From NCBI GenBank assembly GCA_037133915.1, contig JBAXND010000004.1, forward strand, positions 62,001 through 126,000: DNA of 64,000 nucleotides. The letters run 5' to 3'. Position numbers and translations under genes: made by a program. Within the stretch, counting starts at the first letter, position 1, and each line of letters starts with the position of its first letter. Shown in pieces: positions 1 through 8,903 of this stretch. The notes beneath the pieces are model-generated. The model saw only the letters and a program-made list of their open reading frames with translations, made no database searches and was not told the DNA's origin. This stretch comes from Bacteroidota bacterium. Its GTDB lineage: Bacteria > Bacteroidota > Bacteroidia > Bacteroidales > CAIWKO01.

Positions 1-177
1 CCGGGAAATGCGCCCACATCTGAAATTATAAAAGAGGCCGAAAGCATACATCGCGATAAACGCTTTAAACGACCCCATTGTTTTCAAATGAGTGACGAAG
101 GGAAACAGAAATTTATGAAGGTTTTTGGCAAAGCAAAATATGATGAAATGATAGGTCAGTATGCCGATAAAGAATAG
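1..177 (+). CDS. 3' end of an unidentified protein (partial, 58 codons)
   Basis: An open frame enters from the left edge and ends at TAG 175-177. The visible tail is hydrophilic and mixed in charge, with no membrane segment or recognisable motif. It converges on the BrkB gene only three bases further on. The upstream part is outside the window, so no function can be given. Confidence 0.6.
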   Translation, partial: PGNAPTSEIIKEAESIHRDKRFKRPHCFQMSDEGKQKFMKVFGKAKYDEMIGQYADKE

Positions 178-180
178 CAC

Positions 181-1140
181 CTACTGCTCCTTGAAATCCA
201 GTTCTTCATTTTGACCGCGCTGCTCACGCGCCTCGGAGATACTGGCATTGAGCTCAAAGCCTATCAGTAGTGCCAGTGCATTCAGGTAGAACCACATCAG
301 AATTACAAGCAGCGTTCCGATAGAACCGTAAACGGCATTGTATTTTCCGAAATTATTTACGTAGAAATTGAACCCGATGATAGTAGCAATACAAAGTATT
401 GTTGCGAGTGTTGAGCCTGCAGAAATAAACCGAAAGCGCTCTTTACGCGCCGGGGCAAGATAATAAAGAAATGATATCCCGAAAAAGACCATCAGAATTG
501 CCACAATCCATTTGCCCGCCGTGATGAGATAAATGACCAGGTTGCTGGTAAGAAAGCCGTGAATAACAAAGTATTTTAACCCCGCTGTTCCTATAATAAT
601 GAGCGAAATTGCAATGGAAGTAATGACCAGAAGTATGATAACAAGTACCAATGAAACCAGATACTGCTGCCACATTTTACGTGTTTCAATGCTGTGATAA
701 GTAGCGTTGAACGCGGTTATAACGCCCAGTACACCTGTCAGTGAAAAATACAATGCCATTACAAAACCCACTGAGAGCAACCCGCCGTGCTGCCGCATTA
801 CAATATCTTCAATTGTTGATTTTACGATAACATAAACATTCTGCGGAAGCAAATCCTGAATAGTGGCGAGCAACGTATCGTGAAAACCCGCAACAGGAAT
901 ATAAGGAATCAGTGTAAAGAAAAAGATGATTGCAGGAAACAACGCTACAAAAAATTTAAATGCAATGGAAGATGCACGGGTTGTAATGGAGCCATTCAGC
1001 AAGCCACGCACAAAAAATGCGGCTACATCATAAAGCGGCATTTTATCAAAACCCGGCAATACGATGGTTCGCGAGAGTTTTAATAAGGATGCCACAGGCG
1101 TCCAGCGCTTAACTTTTTCCAGGAATTTCTCAGCCATCAA
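181..1140 (-). CDS. YihY/BrkB family inner-membrane protein
   Basis: 319 residues. After a short cytoplasmic N-terminus comes the family signature around residues 50-80 (ITTRASSIAFKFFVALFPAI), followed by about five more hydrophobic segments and a charged acidic C-terminal tail. This is the usual size and layout of YihY/BrkB (once wrongly called ribonuclease BN), integral membrane proteins of uncertain transport or envelope role. It lies 15 bp downstream of nadC on the same strand and probably shares its transcript. Either of two adjacent ATG codons could be the start. Confidence 0.88.
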   Translation of the reverse strand: MMAEKFLEKVKRWTPVASLLKLSRTIVLPGFDKMPLYDVAAFFVRGLLNGSITTRASSIAFKFFVALFPAIIFFFTLIPYIPVAGFHDTLLATIQDLLPQNVYVIVKSTIEDIVMRQHGGLLSVGFVMALYFSLTGVLGVITAFNATYHSIETRKMWQQYLVSLVLVIILLVITSIAISLIIIGTAGLKYFVIHGFLTSNLVIYLITAGKWIVAILMVFFGISFLYYLAPARKERFRFISAGSTLATILCIATIIGFNFYVNNFGKYNAVYGSIGTLLVILMWFYLNALALLIGFELNASISEAREQRGQNEELDFKEQ

Positions 1141-1155
1141 TAAATCTTATAATGG

Positions 1156-2004
1156 TTACACCACAGCCTTCAGGCTCAGGTCAAGACTTTTGATTTGATG
1201 CGTAAGGGCACCGACAGAAATATAATCTACACCGCACTCAGCATATTCTCTGATATTGGAATAGGTGATGCCTCCGGATGCTTCGGTTTCGTAGCACTCA
1301 CCAATAACCGCAACAGCTTTTTTCAAATCCCGCGGATTAAAATTATCCAGCATGATTCGATCAACGCCGCCCGTAGCAATGACTTCGTCCAGTTCTGTGA
1401 AATTTCTTACTTCAATCTCAATTTTAAGATCCTTGCCAATCGCTTCAAGATATTTTTTTGTTGTATGAATGGCATTTGCAATGCCTCCGCTAAAATCAAC
1501 GTGATTATCCTTAATCATAATCATATCATACAGCCCCATGCGGTGGTTCTCTCCGCCCCCGATACGTACAGCCATTTTCTCAAACCAACGCATATTGGGT
1601 GTTGTTTTTCGTGTATCCAGAATTTTCGTATTTAAACCCTGAAGGCATTCCACGTATTTATGGGTTTCGGTGGCTATACCACTCATGCGCTGCATAAAAT
1701 TAAGCACCAGGCGCTCTGTTGTGAGCAATGAGCGCTCCGGACCTTCAACAATAAATGCAATATCGCCCTTCTTAACGGCCGTGCCATCCTGAATCAGAAT
1801 GTTCATAACCATAGACGGGTCGAACTGTCTGTAAATCAATTGTGCAACTTCAACCCCGGCAAGTATTCCGTCTTCTTTCACAAGCAGCCTTACTGCGCCT
1901 CTTACTCCATCGGGAATCGTGGCAAGTGTAGTATGGTCACCATCGCCAATATCTTCCTTCAGCGCGATTGCTATCAGGTTATCGACCGTCATTTGTTCCA
2001 TCAT
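1156..2004 (-). CDS. nadC: Nicotinate-nucleotide pyrophosphorylase (quinolinate phosphoribosyltransferase)
   Basis: 282 residues, the normal NadC length. It condenses quinolinate with PRPP and releases CO2 to give nicotinate mononucleotide in de novo NAD synthesis. Family motifs are intact: EDIGDGDHTT near residue 17, DTRKTTP at 130-136, GGGENHRMGLYD at about 149-160, KDNH at 165-168, and a C-terminal phosphate-binding barrel segment (ASGGI, then ISVGALTH). It sits between a DUF4783 gene and the BrkB gene, all on one strand with short gaps. A downstream NAD gene, nadD, lies about 10 kb away. The second in-frame ATG (residue 2 or 5) is an equally possible start. Confidence 0.96.
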   Translation of the reverse strand: MMEQMTVDNLIAIALKEDIGDGDHTTLATIPDGVRGAVRLLVKEDGILAGVEVAQLIYRQFDPSMVMNILIQDGTAVKKGDIAFIVEGPERSLLTTERLVLNFMQRMSGIATETHKYVECLQGLNTKILDTRKTTPNMRWFEKMAVRIGGGENHRMGLYDMIMIKDNHVDFSGGIANAIHTTKKYLEAIGKDLKIEIEVRNFTELDEVIATGGVDRIMLDNFNPRDLKKAVAVIGECYETEASGGITYSNIREYAECGVDYISVGALTHQIKSLDLSLKAVV

Positions 2005-2056
2005 AATATCTATTGAATCTTCAGAAAAAGATAAAACTCATTCATCCTAAAACGGA

Positions 2057-2470
2057 TTATTCCTCTTCAAATTGCAGCACTACGATTAATTGTTGCCCGG
2101 CCGATTTCTTCAACAGGTAATATGCCCTGAAGCTGCCGGATGCTGTTTTTAATGTGCCAATGGCAAACTGTGAGCCTTCGCCCGATGAACCCTGCTGATT
2201 TACCGTAAAGGTAACCGGTGCGTATTGTGAAAAGAAATTTTTAACGATAATCTCAGCCTGTGATTTGCTGTAGGTACCTTCGTTGCCGGGAACAGTGAGG
2301 TCGAGCGTGGCACTGAAGTAATTGGCTAAGGACTTTGAATCACCACTACGGATATAGGAGGCAATGCTTCCGTTAATATCCTGTTGGTCAATATTTATAG
2401 TGGAATCAATGGGCGTTGCCGATAAATGAAGTCCGGCGAAAAGGAGCGATATGAATGCTAAATATTTCAT
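2057..2470 (-). CDS. DUF4783 family exported protein
   Basis: 137 residues from the ATG at 2470. This start gives a clean signal peptide (MKYLAFISLLFAGLHLSA), whereas the longer reading adds ten residues ahead of it. The mature part is a small alpha/beta domain of the NTF2/SnoaL type in appearance: a helix containing IASYIRSGDSKSLANYF, then strands with FTVNQQG and GTLKTASGSFRAYYLLKK, ending in VVLQFEE. I recognise it as DUF4783, a periplasmic family of unknown function. It precedes nadC by 52 bp and has its own TAnnTTTG element upstream. Confidence 0.8.
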   Translation of the reverse strand: MKYLAFISLLFAGLHLSATPIDSTINIDQQDINGSIASYIRSGDSKSLANYFSATLDLTVPGNEGTYSKSQAEIIVKNFFSQYAPVTFTVNQQGSSGEGSQFAIGTLKTASGSFRAYYLLKKSAGQQLIVVLQFEEE

Positions 2471-2542
2471 TTTTGATGATTTTGTTTGCAGATAAAGCAA
2501 TAATCAAGCCACTTAAACAACAAAAACAGCATGCTGAATGGT

Positions 2543-2550
2543 CAAAAATA
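2543..2550 (-). promoter_or_regulatory. -7 promoter element for DUF4783-nadC-BrkB
   Basis: TATTTTTG on the minus strand matches the Bacteroidota -7 consensus TAnnTTTG and lies 73 bp upstream of the DUF4783 start. No clear -33 TTTG is visible. Confidence 0.45.
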
Positions 2551-2620
2551 CGAAAAGAAATTGGAATATGACTTTGTGCGGCAGATTTACTTCATCGTTA
2601 GTTCAATTCCAGTTTGGGCA

Positions 2621-2645
2621 GGGCCATTCGACAGGTTCACTGACC
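2621..2645. repeat. Degenerate REP-like hairpin remnant
   Basis: The core TCGACAGGTTC (2628-2638) differs by one base from the loop TCGACAGGCTC of the intact hairpin near 21.66 kb. The flanks GGGCCAT and ACTGACC pair only in part, so the stem looks decayed. It lies in the non-coding gap between the DUF4783 gene and rlmH. Confidence 0.4.
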
Positions 2646-2707
2646 TTTCTTTGCATCAGGCTCACCTGAATAACAAAAAGTGCGACGCTGTCCACGAAAA
2701 TTCTGTG

Positions 2708-2715
2708 TATTTTTG
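2708..2715 (+). promoter_or_regulatory. -7 promoter element for rlmH
   Basis: TATTTTTG, a full match to TAnnTTTG, 26 bp before the rlmH ATG. Confidence 0.5.
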
Positions 2716-2741
2716 ATTGCCTCAACATAAGAATTGCAATA

Positions 2742-3215
2742 ATGAAAATATCGCTGCTGCTGACCGGCAAGACCGATGATGCAAACATTCAAAAAGCAAT
2801 TGCCGAATATGAAAAGCGGTTGAAATTCTACGTTCCGTTTGAAACGATTGTGATTCCCGCGCTTAAAAATATAGGGGCGCTCAGCCATGCGCAGATTAAG
2901 GAAAAAGAAGGCATTGCAATATCGCAGCACATGGAAAAAGCAGACGCTGCGGTGCTGCTCGATGAGCGTGGCCGCGAATTTACCTCCACAGAATTTGCAG
3001 AATTTGTGCAGTCAAAGATGAATGCAGGCACACGCCATCTGATGTTTGTAGTGGGCGGTGCGTTCGGTTTTTCGGAAAGTGTTTATAAAAAGGCACATGC
3101 TAAAATCGCGCTTTCAAAAATGACGTTTCCGCATCAGATGGTGCGTCTGGTATTTGCAGAGCAATTATACCGTGCCATGACCATTCTGAAAAACGAAAAA
3201 TATCATCACGACTGA
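2742..3215 (+). CDS. rlmH: 23S rRNA (pseudouridine1915-N3)-methyltransferase RlmH
   Basis: 157 residues, the usual RlmH size. It methylates N3 of pseudouridine 1915 in helix 69 of 23S rRNA using SAM, acting on assembled 70S ribosomes. The SPOUT fold signature is present: VLLDERGREFTSTEFA in the middle, VVGGAFGF as the SAM-binding knot loop, then the conserved LSKMTFPHQMVRLVFAEQLYRA and the short basic tail ending YHHD. The gene is monocistronic. Its last 10 bp overlap the 3' end of the convergent glycosyltransferase gene. Confidence 0.97.
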   Translation: MKISLLLTGKTDDANIQKAIAEYEKRLKFYVPFETIVIPALKNIGALSHAQIKEKEGIAISQHMEKADAAVLLDERGREFTSTEFAEFVQSKMNAGTRHLMFVVGGAFGFSESVYKKAHAKIALSKMTFPHQMVRLVFAEQLYRAMTILKNEKYHHD

Positions 3216-4348
3216 TTTGTTTCGGAAGGCAAACATTTTTCAATCGATTTCCAAAGATTTTCCGCGGTTTTATCCCAGCTGAAAAATGTTTTTCGCTGAT
3301 TTCCTTTTTGAATCAGCTCAGCGGCAAGTCCATTCTCTGAAACAATCCTGTTCATGGCATCTGCAATAGAGGCAGGTGAGAACGGATCGATGAGTAGAGC
3401 GGCATCGCCCGCCACTTCAGGCATAGATGTAATATTTGACGTGATTACCGGTACCCCGCAGTGAAACGCTTCCAGGATAGGAATGCCGAATCCTTCGAAG
3501 CATGAAACATACGTCATTGCAGAGGAAGCACCGATGGCTTCATTTAATTCATGGGCTGAAAGGCGACCCGCAAAAATGACATCATCACGGTAGTGCATAT
3601 TGCTGTAAATACGCTCAATTTCAGAAGTCCACCATTTCTTGGCACCGGCAATTAATAGCTTTACCTCTTGCGGACTAGATTTTCTGAATAGTTCATAAGC
3701 CAGAAAAAGATTTTTCAGATTTTTGCGTGGATGCAGCGCGCCCACAAAAATGAAATAATCATGACCACCGGCAAATTTTTGCTTCGTTCTTTGTTTTTCC
3801 GATTCTGAAATCGGGTGAAAATGGGCTCCGGCGCCGTTATAAACCACGTCAATCAGTGATTCCGGAACATTGTATGTTTTACAAATATCGTTTTTCGAAA
3901 ATTCTGAAACAGTTGCAATTCGTGCAGCTTTCCGCGCAAAGCGGGGAAAAAAATAACGATAATATTTGCGAACCAGCCATGGCAGGTCGTTCGGATAATG
4001 TTCGAAATTTAAATCGTGCATTACCGCAACTGACGGAACTTTTGTTGACAGCGAACAATAGCCGTCGGGCGAAATAAAAAGATCGGCATTAACCTTACGA
4101 AGCATGCGTGGTAATGAATATTCAAACCAGAGATAAAACAGAAACGGATGCCTTGCCTGTGGACCGATAATGACCGGTCTGACATTCTCAGAAAATATAA
4201 AATCCTTGCTGTACGGGCGGTCGAAGATAAAATAAAATTGATGTTCTTTGTGAGCACTGGTTATTCGCTTGAGTGTTTCAAACGTAAACCAGCCAATCCC
4301 TTCGAGACGGTCTTTAAGCAATAAGCGGGTGTTGACGGCTATTATCAT
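3206..4348 (-). CDS. GT4-family glycosyltransferase (GT-B fold)
   Basis: 380 residues. The C-terminal half carries the GT4 donor-binding signature: FVGALHPRKNLKNLF starting the second Rossmann domain, then CFEGFGIPILEAFHCGVPV, which holds the E-x7-E pair, and PEVAGDAALLIDP. The N-terminal half has the acceptor domain (YLWFEYSLPRML, VMHDLNFEHYP). It should transfer a nucleotide-activated sugar in envelope polysaccharide or glycolipid synthesis. No other polysaccharide genes adjoin it, so the substrate is unknown. It follows the sigma-54 activator on the same strand after 32 bp and may be cotranscribed with it. Confidence 0.9.
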   Translation of the reverse strand: MIIAVNTRLLLKDRLEGIGWFTFETLKRITSAHKEHQFYFIFDRPYSKDFIFSENVRPVIIGPQARHPFLFYLWFEYSLPRMLRKVNADLFISPDGYCSLSTKVPSVAVMHDLNFEHYPNDLPWLVRKYYRYFFPRFARKAARIATVSEFSKNDICKTYNVPESLIDVVYNGAGAHFHPISESEKQRTKQKFAGGHDYFIFVGALHPRKNLKNLFLAYELFRKSSPQEVKLLIAGAKKWWTSEIERIYSNMHYRDDVIFAGRLSAHELNEAIGASSAMTYVSCFEGFGIPILEAFHCGVPVITSNITSMPEVAGDAALLIDPFSPASIADAMNRIVSENGLAAELIQKGNQRKTFFSWDKTAENLWKSIEKCLPSETNQS

Positions 4349-4380
4349 GTTATCCCGGTAAGGACATTATTGGGATTAAT

Positions 4381-5610
4381 CTACTGGTCGATGTCGTATT
4401 CCTTAATTTTGCGATACAAGGTGCGTTCAGAAATTCCAAGTTCCGCTGCCGCATTTTTGCGTTTGCCTTTATATTTTTCAAGTGCCCGTTTAATCAGGTC
4501 TTTTTCGCGATCGGTAAGGGAAAGCGATTCTTCCAGCACAACTGAGTCATCAAGCGGCTCCGATGCACTTTCGGGAGACGAATGGTGGATGGTAACGGAA
4601 TTATTATCGCGCATATACGAATCGTATTCGGCAGTAAACTTCTTCATCACCTGAGTATCGTTATCGTTCACATCAAGTGACAGACCTTCGGTTTTGATAA
4701 TTTCGCCCACCAGTTGCTTCAGGTCGCTGATATCTTTGCGCATCTCAAAAAGCACGCGGTACAAAATATCACGTTCCGAGATTTCTCCTTCATGATCCTT
4801 TTTAAAAGGCACCGGCAATTTCGACTCCTGTATTTCCGGAAGATATCTAACCAACGTTGAAGCTGTTACGAGCCTTGTTTTTTCGATGATTGATATTTGC
4901 TCGGTGATGTTCTTCAACTGCCTGATATTTCCCGGCCAACGGTAGTTTAACAGCAGTCCCTGACCATCTTCTTCCAGCTGTAGCGATGGCATTTTATATT
5001 TTTCTGCGAAGTCAGAAGCAAATTTGCGGAACAACAAAATGATGTCTTCTTTGCGTTCACGCAATGGCGGCATGAAGATGGGCACAGAGTTCAGCCTGTA
5101 ATACAGGTCTTCTCTGAATTTCCCCTGTTGAATAGCAATAGGAATATTGATATTTGTCGCCGCAATGATGCGGACATTTGTTTTTATTACCTTCGACGAG
5201 CCCACTTTCAGAAACTCGCCCGATTCGAGCACGCGCAGCAGCCTTACCTGCGTTTGCAGCGGAAGTTCGGCAACCTCATCAAGAAAGATGGTGCCGCCGT
5301 TAGCCACTTCAAAATAGCCCTTGCGTGCCTCATGTGCCCCGGTAAACGAACCTTTTTCATGACCGAACAATTCGGAGTCAATGGTACCTTCGGGAATAGC
5401 GCCGCAATTCACAGCAATATACTGCCCGTGTTTGCGCGCACTAAGCTGGTGAATAATCTGAGGAAAAAACTCCTTCCCGGTACCGCTTTCGCCGGTTATC
5501 AGCACGCTGATATCGGTGGGTGCTACCTGCCGTGCAATATTAATTGCATTTTCGAGTAATGGTGAATTACCAATAATCCCGAAGCGCTGTTTTATTGATT
5601 GAATTTCCAT
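4381..5610 (-). CDS. Sigma-54-dependent activator lacking a receiver domain (NtrC-type AAA+ plus Fis HTH)
   Basis: 409 residues. The AAA+ domain begins almost at residue 1: Walker A GESGTGKE at 40-47, the sigma-54 contact loop GSFTGA at 87-92 (canonical GAFTGA), Walker B GGTIFLDEVAELP at 105-117, then the arginine-finger and sensor regions. A helical linker around residues 280-340 precedes a Fis-type helix-turn-helix (NAAAELGISERTLYRKIKEY). It should drive open-complex formation at sigma-54 promoters. There is no N-terminal receiver, PAS or GAF domain, so control must come from its level, the linker or a partner. rpoN itself lies at 35.6 kb. Confidence 0.94.
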   Translation of the reverse strand: MEIQSIKQRFGIIGNSPLLENAINIARQVAPTDISVLITGESGTGKEFFPQIIHQLSARKHGQYIAVNCGAIPEGTIDSELFGHEKGSFTGAHEARKGYFEVANGGTIFLDEVAELPLQTQVRLLRVLESGEFLKVGSSKVIKTNVRIIAATNINIPIAIQQGKFREDLYYRLNSVPIFMPPLRERKEDIILLFRKFASDFAEKYKMPSLQLEEDGQGLLLNYRWPGNIRQLKNITEQISIIEKTRLVTASTLVRYLPEIQESKLPVPFKKDHEGEISERDILYRVLFEMRKDISDLKQLVGEIIKTEGLSLDVNDNDTQVMKKFTAEYDSYMRDNNSVTIHHSSPESASEPLDDSVVLEESLSLTDREKDLIKRALEKYKGKRKNAAAELGISERTLYRKIKEYDIDQ

Positions 5611-5632
5611 GATATGGCTTGCAAATAGGTTG

Positions 5633-5640
5633 CAAAGATA
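5633..5640 (-). promoter_or_regulatory. -7 promoter element for the sigma-54 activator gene
   Basis: TATCTTTG on the minus strand, a perfect TAnnTTTG, 22 bp before the ATG. Confidence 0.5.
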
Positions 5641-5685
5641 CGAAAACGCGGTTAAAAATCCACACTCAAAACCGGCTCATCAGGT

Positions 5686-7071
5686 TCAGCTGATGCTTCG
5701 GATAATCTTTTTCATCAAACCTCCGATTTTGCGATAAGGCGGATATCTCAAAGGAATATCAAAGAAAAATGATTTACTCAGCACGGGCTTGGAATGCGAA
5801 AAGGCGCTGAAGCTATACTTTCCGTGGTATTGCCCCATTCCGCTCTCTCCTACGCCGCCAAAGGGAAGCAGGTTAGTTGTAAAATGGCTGAGGGTATCAT
5901 TAATACAAACGCCCCCTGATGAAGTACCCGATATTATTTTATTTTTAAACGTGCCTGAACGCGAAAAGATGTATAATGCTAATGGCTTGGGGCGGGCATT
6001 TATCATTTGAAGAACAGCATCAAGATCCGAATAAGTGATAACCGGCATAATTGGGCCGAATATCTCATCGGCCATGATTGCCGATTCCCAACTGATGCTG
6101 TCAATGATTGTAGGTGCAATATATTTTTCTGTTCGCTGATGCTGACCGCCTGCAATAATGTCTCCTTCGTTAAGCAGTGTTACGAGGCGGTCGAAGTGTT
6201 TTTCATTACAAATGCGTGCATAGCTTTTGCTTTGCGAAGGCTCAGTGCCATAGAATCCGATGAGCACTTTTTTCATTTCGGCAAGCAGTGCTTCTTTAAT
6301 ATCACGATGTACTAAAATATAATCAGGTGCAATACAGGTTTGCCCGGCATTGAAGAATTTACCCCAGCAAATTTTTCTGGCCGTTTGACGGATGTTTGTG
6401 TGCTTATCCACAATGCATGGGCTTTTGCCTCCCAATTCCAGCGTTACAGGCGTTAGATGTTTTGCCGCGGCTTCCATTACAATGCGCCCTGCATAGGCAC
6501 TTCCGGTGTAAAAGATATAATCGTATTTCTGAAGCAGCAGTATGTTGGCCTCATCGCCGCTGCACTCAACAACAGAAACACATTCAGGCCTAAAGTACTT
6601 CGGAATAAGCTGTGCGATTATACCGGAAGTATTAACTGTTACACTCGAAGGTTTAAGTATCGCAGTATTACCGGCAGCGAGAGCACCAATAAGCGGCGCG
6701 ATAAGCAACTGAAAAGGATAATTCCATGGCGCCATAATCAGCACTATTCCAAATGGCTCTTTCACTACCATACTACTGCCCGGAAAATGGAGCGATGGTG
6801 TGGCTGCCGCCTCAGGCTGCATCCATGCATACAGGTTTTTGAGTACCGTATCTACTTCGTGAAAAAGTACCTGCACCTCACTGAACTCCGCTTCAAACAA
6901 AGGTTTTCCCATATCAAGATGCAGCGCCTCAACAATCTGCTCTTCATTTTCCTGCAGCATCTTTTTAAGTGCTTTAAGCTGAAGTCTTCGCCATTCAAGG
7001 CTTCTTGTCGTTCCCGAATTAAAAAATGCCCGCTGAGCATTCACCAGTGATATGATTATTTCTTCCTTCAT
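5686..7071 (-). CDS. Aldehyde dehydrogenase, class-3 (fatty aldehyde) type
   Basis: 461 residues, an NAD(P)-dependent oxidation of aldehydes to acids. The catalytic cysteine is in KFFNAGQTCIAPDY (about residue 245) and the general-base glutamate in VTLELGGKSP (about 210). The cofactor-binding MAPWNYPFQL and FYTGSA segments are present. The short N-terminus and the C-terminal tail with RYPPY and a basic-hydrophobic end match the ALDH3/YwdH-like subgroup that acts on medium and long aliphatic or aromatic aldehydes. The substrate is not shown by context: the neighbours are a transcription activator and an ECF sigma factor. Confidence 0.93.
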   Translation of the reverse strand: MKEEIIISLVNAQRAFFNSGTTRSLEWRRLQLKALKKMLQENEEQIVEALHLDMGKPLFEAEFSEVQVLFHEVDTVLKNLYAWMQPEAAATPSLHFPGSSMVVKEPFGIVLIMAPWNYPFQLLIAPLIGALAAGNTAILKPSSVTVNTSGIIAQLIPKYFRPECVSVVECSGDEANILLLQKYDYIFYTGSAYAGRIVMEAAAKHLTPVTLELGGKSPCIVDKHTNIRQTARKICWGKFFNAGQTCIAPDYILVHRDIKEALLAEMKKVLIGFYGTEPSQSKSYARICNEKHFDRLVTLLNEGDIIAGGQHQRTEKYIAPTIIDSISWESAIMADEIFGPIMPVITYSDLDAVLQMINARPKPLALYIFSRSGTFKNKIISGTSSGGVCINDTLSHFTTNLLPFGGVGESGMGQYHGKYSFSAFSHSKPVLSKSFFFDIPLRYPPYRKIGGLMKKIIRSIS

Positions 7072-7133
7072 TGCTTCAGGATATAAATTACGATGGAATA
7101 AATATTGATGGAATGTGGTCGATGAAAGCTTCG

Positions 7134-7742
7134 TCAGATCTTGCCTTCAGAATTTTTCATGATATTGTAAAGAAATTCCCGCGCTCTGAACAGTTGCGCT
7201 TTAACAGTACCCAAGGGCAGTTTAAGTTCATCTGAAATTTCTTCATACGAAAGTTCTTCAAAATACCTGAGCTCCACTAATTTTCTGTAGTGCGGTTTCA
7301 ATTTTTCCACCACTTCGCGCATTGTTTTTATTTTCTGAGCTTCAATAAATTTTTCTTCCGGGTCGGGAGTGTTGGAAGGAAGCATCTGCGAAAGCTCAAC
7401 GCCTTCTTCATTTCCGTAAGATTTGTCAATGGAAAGTAAATCTTTTTTCTTTTTGCGGATAAAATCGATGCAGTTATTTGAAGCAATTTTAAACAGCCAT
7501 GTGCTGAATGCGTAATCGGGAGTGTACTGATGAAGTTTTTTAAAAGCCTTACCAAATGCTTCGATGGTGAGATCATCAGCATCGTCAGGGTTATTCGTCA
7601 TTTTAAGCAACATGAAGTAGATGGTATCTTTGTAATGATTCATCAGTTCGGCATATGCCTTCTGGTCGCCATGGTCAATGGCGCGCTGCACGAGCCTGAG
7701 ATCGCGCTGGGCTTTATCCGTAAGATTGATTGCTATTTCCAT
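7134..7742 (-). CDS. ECF-type RNA polymerase sigma factor
   Basis: 202 residues. Region 2 is clear: YKDTIYFMLLKMTNNPDDAD, then LTIEAFGKAFKKLHQY and STWLFKIASNNCIDFIRKKK. Region 4 is a helix-turn-helix with YEEISDELKLPLGTVKAQLFRARE. It should direct core polymerase to a dedicated promoter set. Its start overlaps the end of the GT2 gene by 10 bp, so the two are probably translated from one message. No anti-sigma factor gene adjoins it; the downstream neighbour is an aldehyde dehydrogenase. Confidence 0.93.
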   Translation of the reverse strand: MEIAINLTDKAQRDLRLVQRAIDHGDQKAYAELMNHYKDTIYFMLLKMTNNPDDADDLTIEAFGKAFKKLHQYTPDYAFSTWLFKIASNNCIDFIRKKKKDLLSIDKSYGNEEGVELSQMLPSNTPDPEEKFIEAQKIKTMREVVEKLKPHYRKLVELRYFEELSYEEISDELKLPLGTVKAQLFRAREFLYNIMKNSEGKI

Positions 7743-8887
7743 CTACTTTCCTTGTCGAAGATGTTTGATAATGCTAACAACGGATTTATAATCATGAAAA
7801 ACAATTCAAACACTGGCGAAAATAGTAATAAATTCTTTTCTTTCACTTTATTCATCGTTTTTTTTACCACCAGCATTTGACTTAAAATACGCAATACCAG
7901 AATACCAAGTACAATTCCGAGCGTTATGATATCTCTTGCAAAAATAAGTATTACCGCCAGTAACGCGAAGTATGATAATTGCGACAGATAATGTATTCCA
8001 AGTATCGACTTATGTTTGAACTTATAGAACTTACCGGTTCTCAAGTGCCGCCTTTTCTGCGTCCACCATGATGAAAAACTTGTTTTTGGATAAGATACAG
8101 TTTGGCTGTCGGGTCGCCATTCTATGGTAGTATTTTGTTTCGTTGCATTGCTGTTAATAAACAAGTCGTCGTCGCCCGATGGAACCTGATAATGAGAAAT
8201 AAAGCCTTTTTTTTCGTTGAAGAAAGATTTGCGGTAAGCGAGATTACGACCAACTCCCATGTATGGATTTCCATTCAGTGTCATCGAAAAATACTGCATT
8301 GCGATTTGAAGTGTATCAAAACGAATCAGTTTATTCAGCAATCCGCTTTTACGCTCGTAGCCTCCAAATCCAATAACTATCTGCGTATTCTTATCTCCAA
8401 AATTTGTCATCATTTCCCTGATCCAGAAATTGCCCGAAGGCCTGCAATCCGCATCAGTCAATAACAACAAATCATTTTTTGCTGCTTTGATACCCAGCGC
8501 AAGCGGGAATTTCTTACCACGAAAAAAATTCAGATTCTCTTGAATCGTAAGCACATTCAGGTTTTCGTGCTCCCTCGAAAAATTCTTCAACAGCTCAGGG
8601 CTGTCGTCATCAGAAGCATCATTCACTACCACAACTTCAAAGTTGGGATAGTCCTGCGCTAAAATCAATGGGAGATTACGGTTTAAATTGAAGTACTCAT
8701 TTTTAGCAGCAATAACTACCGATACAGGGGGCAATACAGCAGATGCTTCCGTTTTTTTTTTGAAAAAGGCGAATCGGCCAAACACAAACCAGATATAAAT
8801 AAACTGGATTGCAGCAGCCAGCATATAACCGTACAATAACAGCTCTATGCGATAATCATTGGTAATAAGGGGAGTAAACATCTGCAC
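7733..8887 (-). CDS. Membrane-anchored GT2 glycosyltransferase
   Basis: 384 residues. An N-terminal membrane segment (about 10-40) leads into a GT-A domain with VSVVIAAKNE, VVVNDASDDDS, the DxD-type motif LLTDADCRPSG, and a GDDDLFIN segment. The R-W-type acceptor motif is replaced by WWTQKRRHLRTGKFYK. Two or three C-terminal membrane segments follow. It probably adds a sugar to a lipid or polysaccharide at the inner membrane. It resembles the GT2 protein at 52.1 kb in length and layout. The downstream ECF sigma gene overlaps it. Confidence 0.9.
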   Translation of the reverse strand: MQMFTPLITNDYRIELLLYGYMLAAAIQFIYIWFVFGRFAFFKKKTEASAVLPPVSVVIAAKNEYFNLNRNLPLILAQDYPNFEVVVVNDASDDDSPELLKNFSREHENLNVLTIQENLNFFRGKKFPLALGIKAAKNDLLLLTDADCRPSGNFWIREMMTNFGDKNTQIVIGFGGYERKSGLLNKLIRFDTLQIAMQYFSMTLNGNPYMGVGRNLAYRKSFFNEKKGFISHYQVPSGDDDLFINSNATKQNTTIEWRPDSQTVSYPKTSFSSWWTQKRRHLRTGKFYKFKHKSILGIHYLSQLSYFALLAVILIFARDIITLGIVLGILVLRILSQMLVVKKTMNKVKEKNLLLFSPVFELFFMIINPLLALSNIFDKESRWK

Positions 8888-8903
8888 ATTATCTTTTCCG
8901 ATG

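Noticed and set aside
2531-2930. Short open frames around the DUF4783-rlmH gap
   Set aside because: They overlap the promoter elements and the decayed repeat and have no recognisable protein features.
6457-7050. A 197-codon plus-strand open frame within the aldehyde dehydrogenase gene
   Set aside because: Antisense shadow; the aldehyde dehydrogenase frame has all catalytic motifs.
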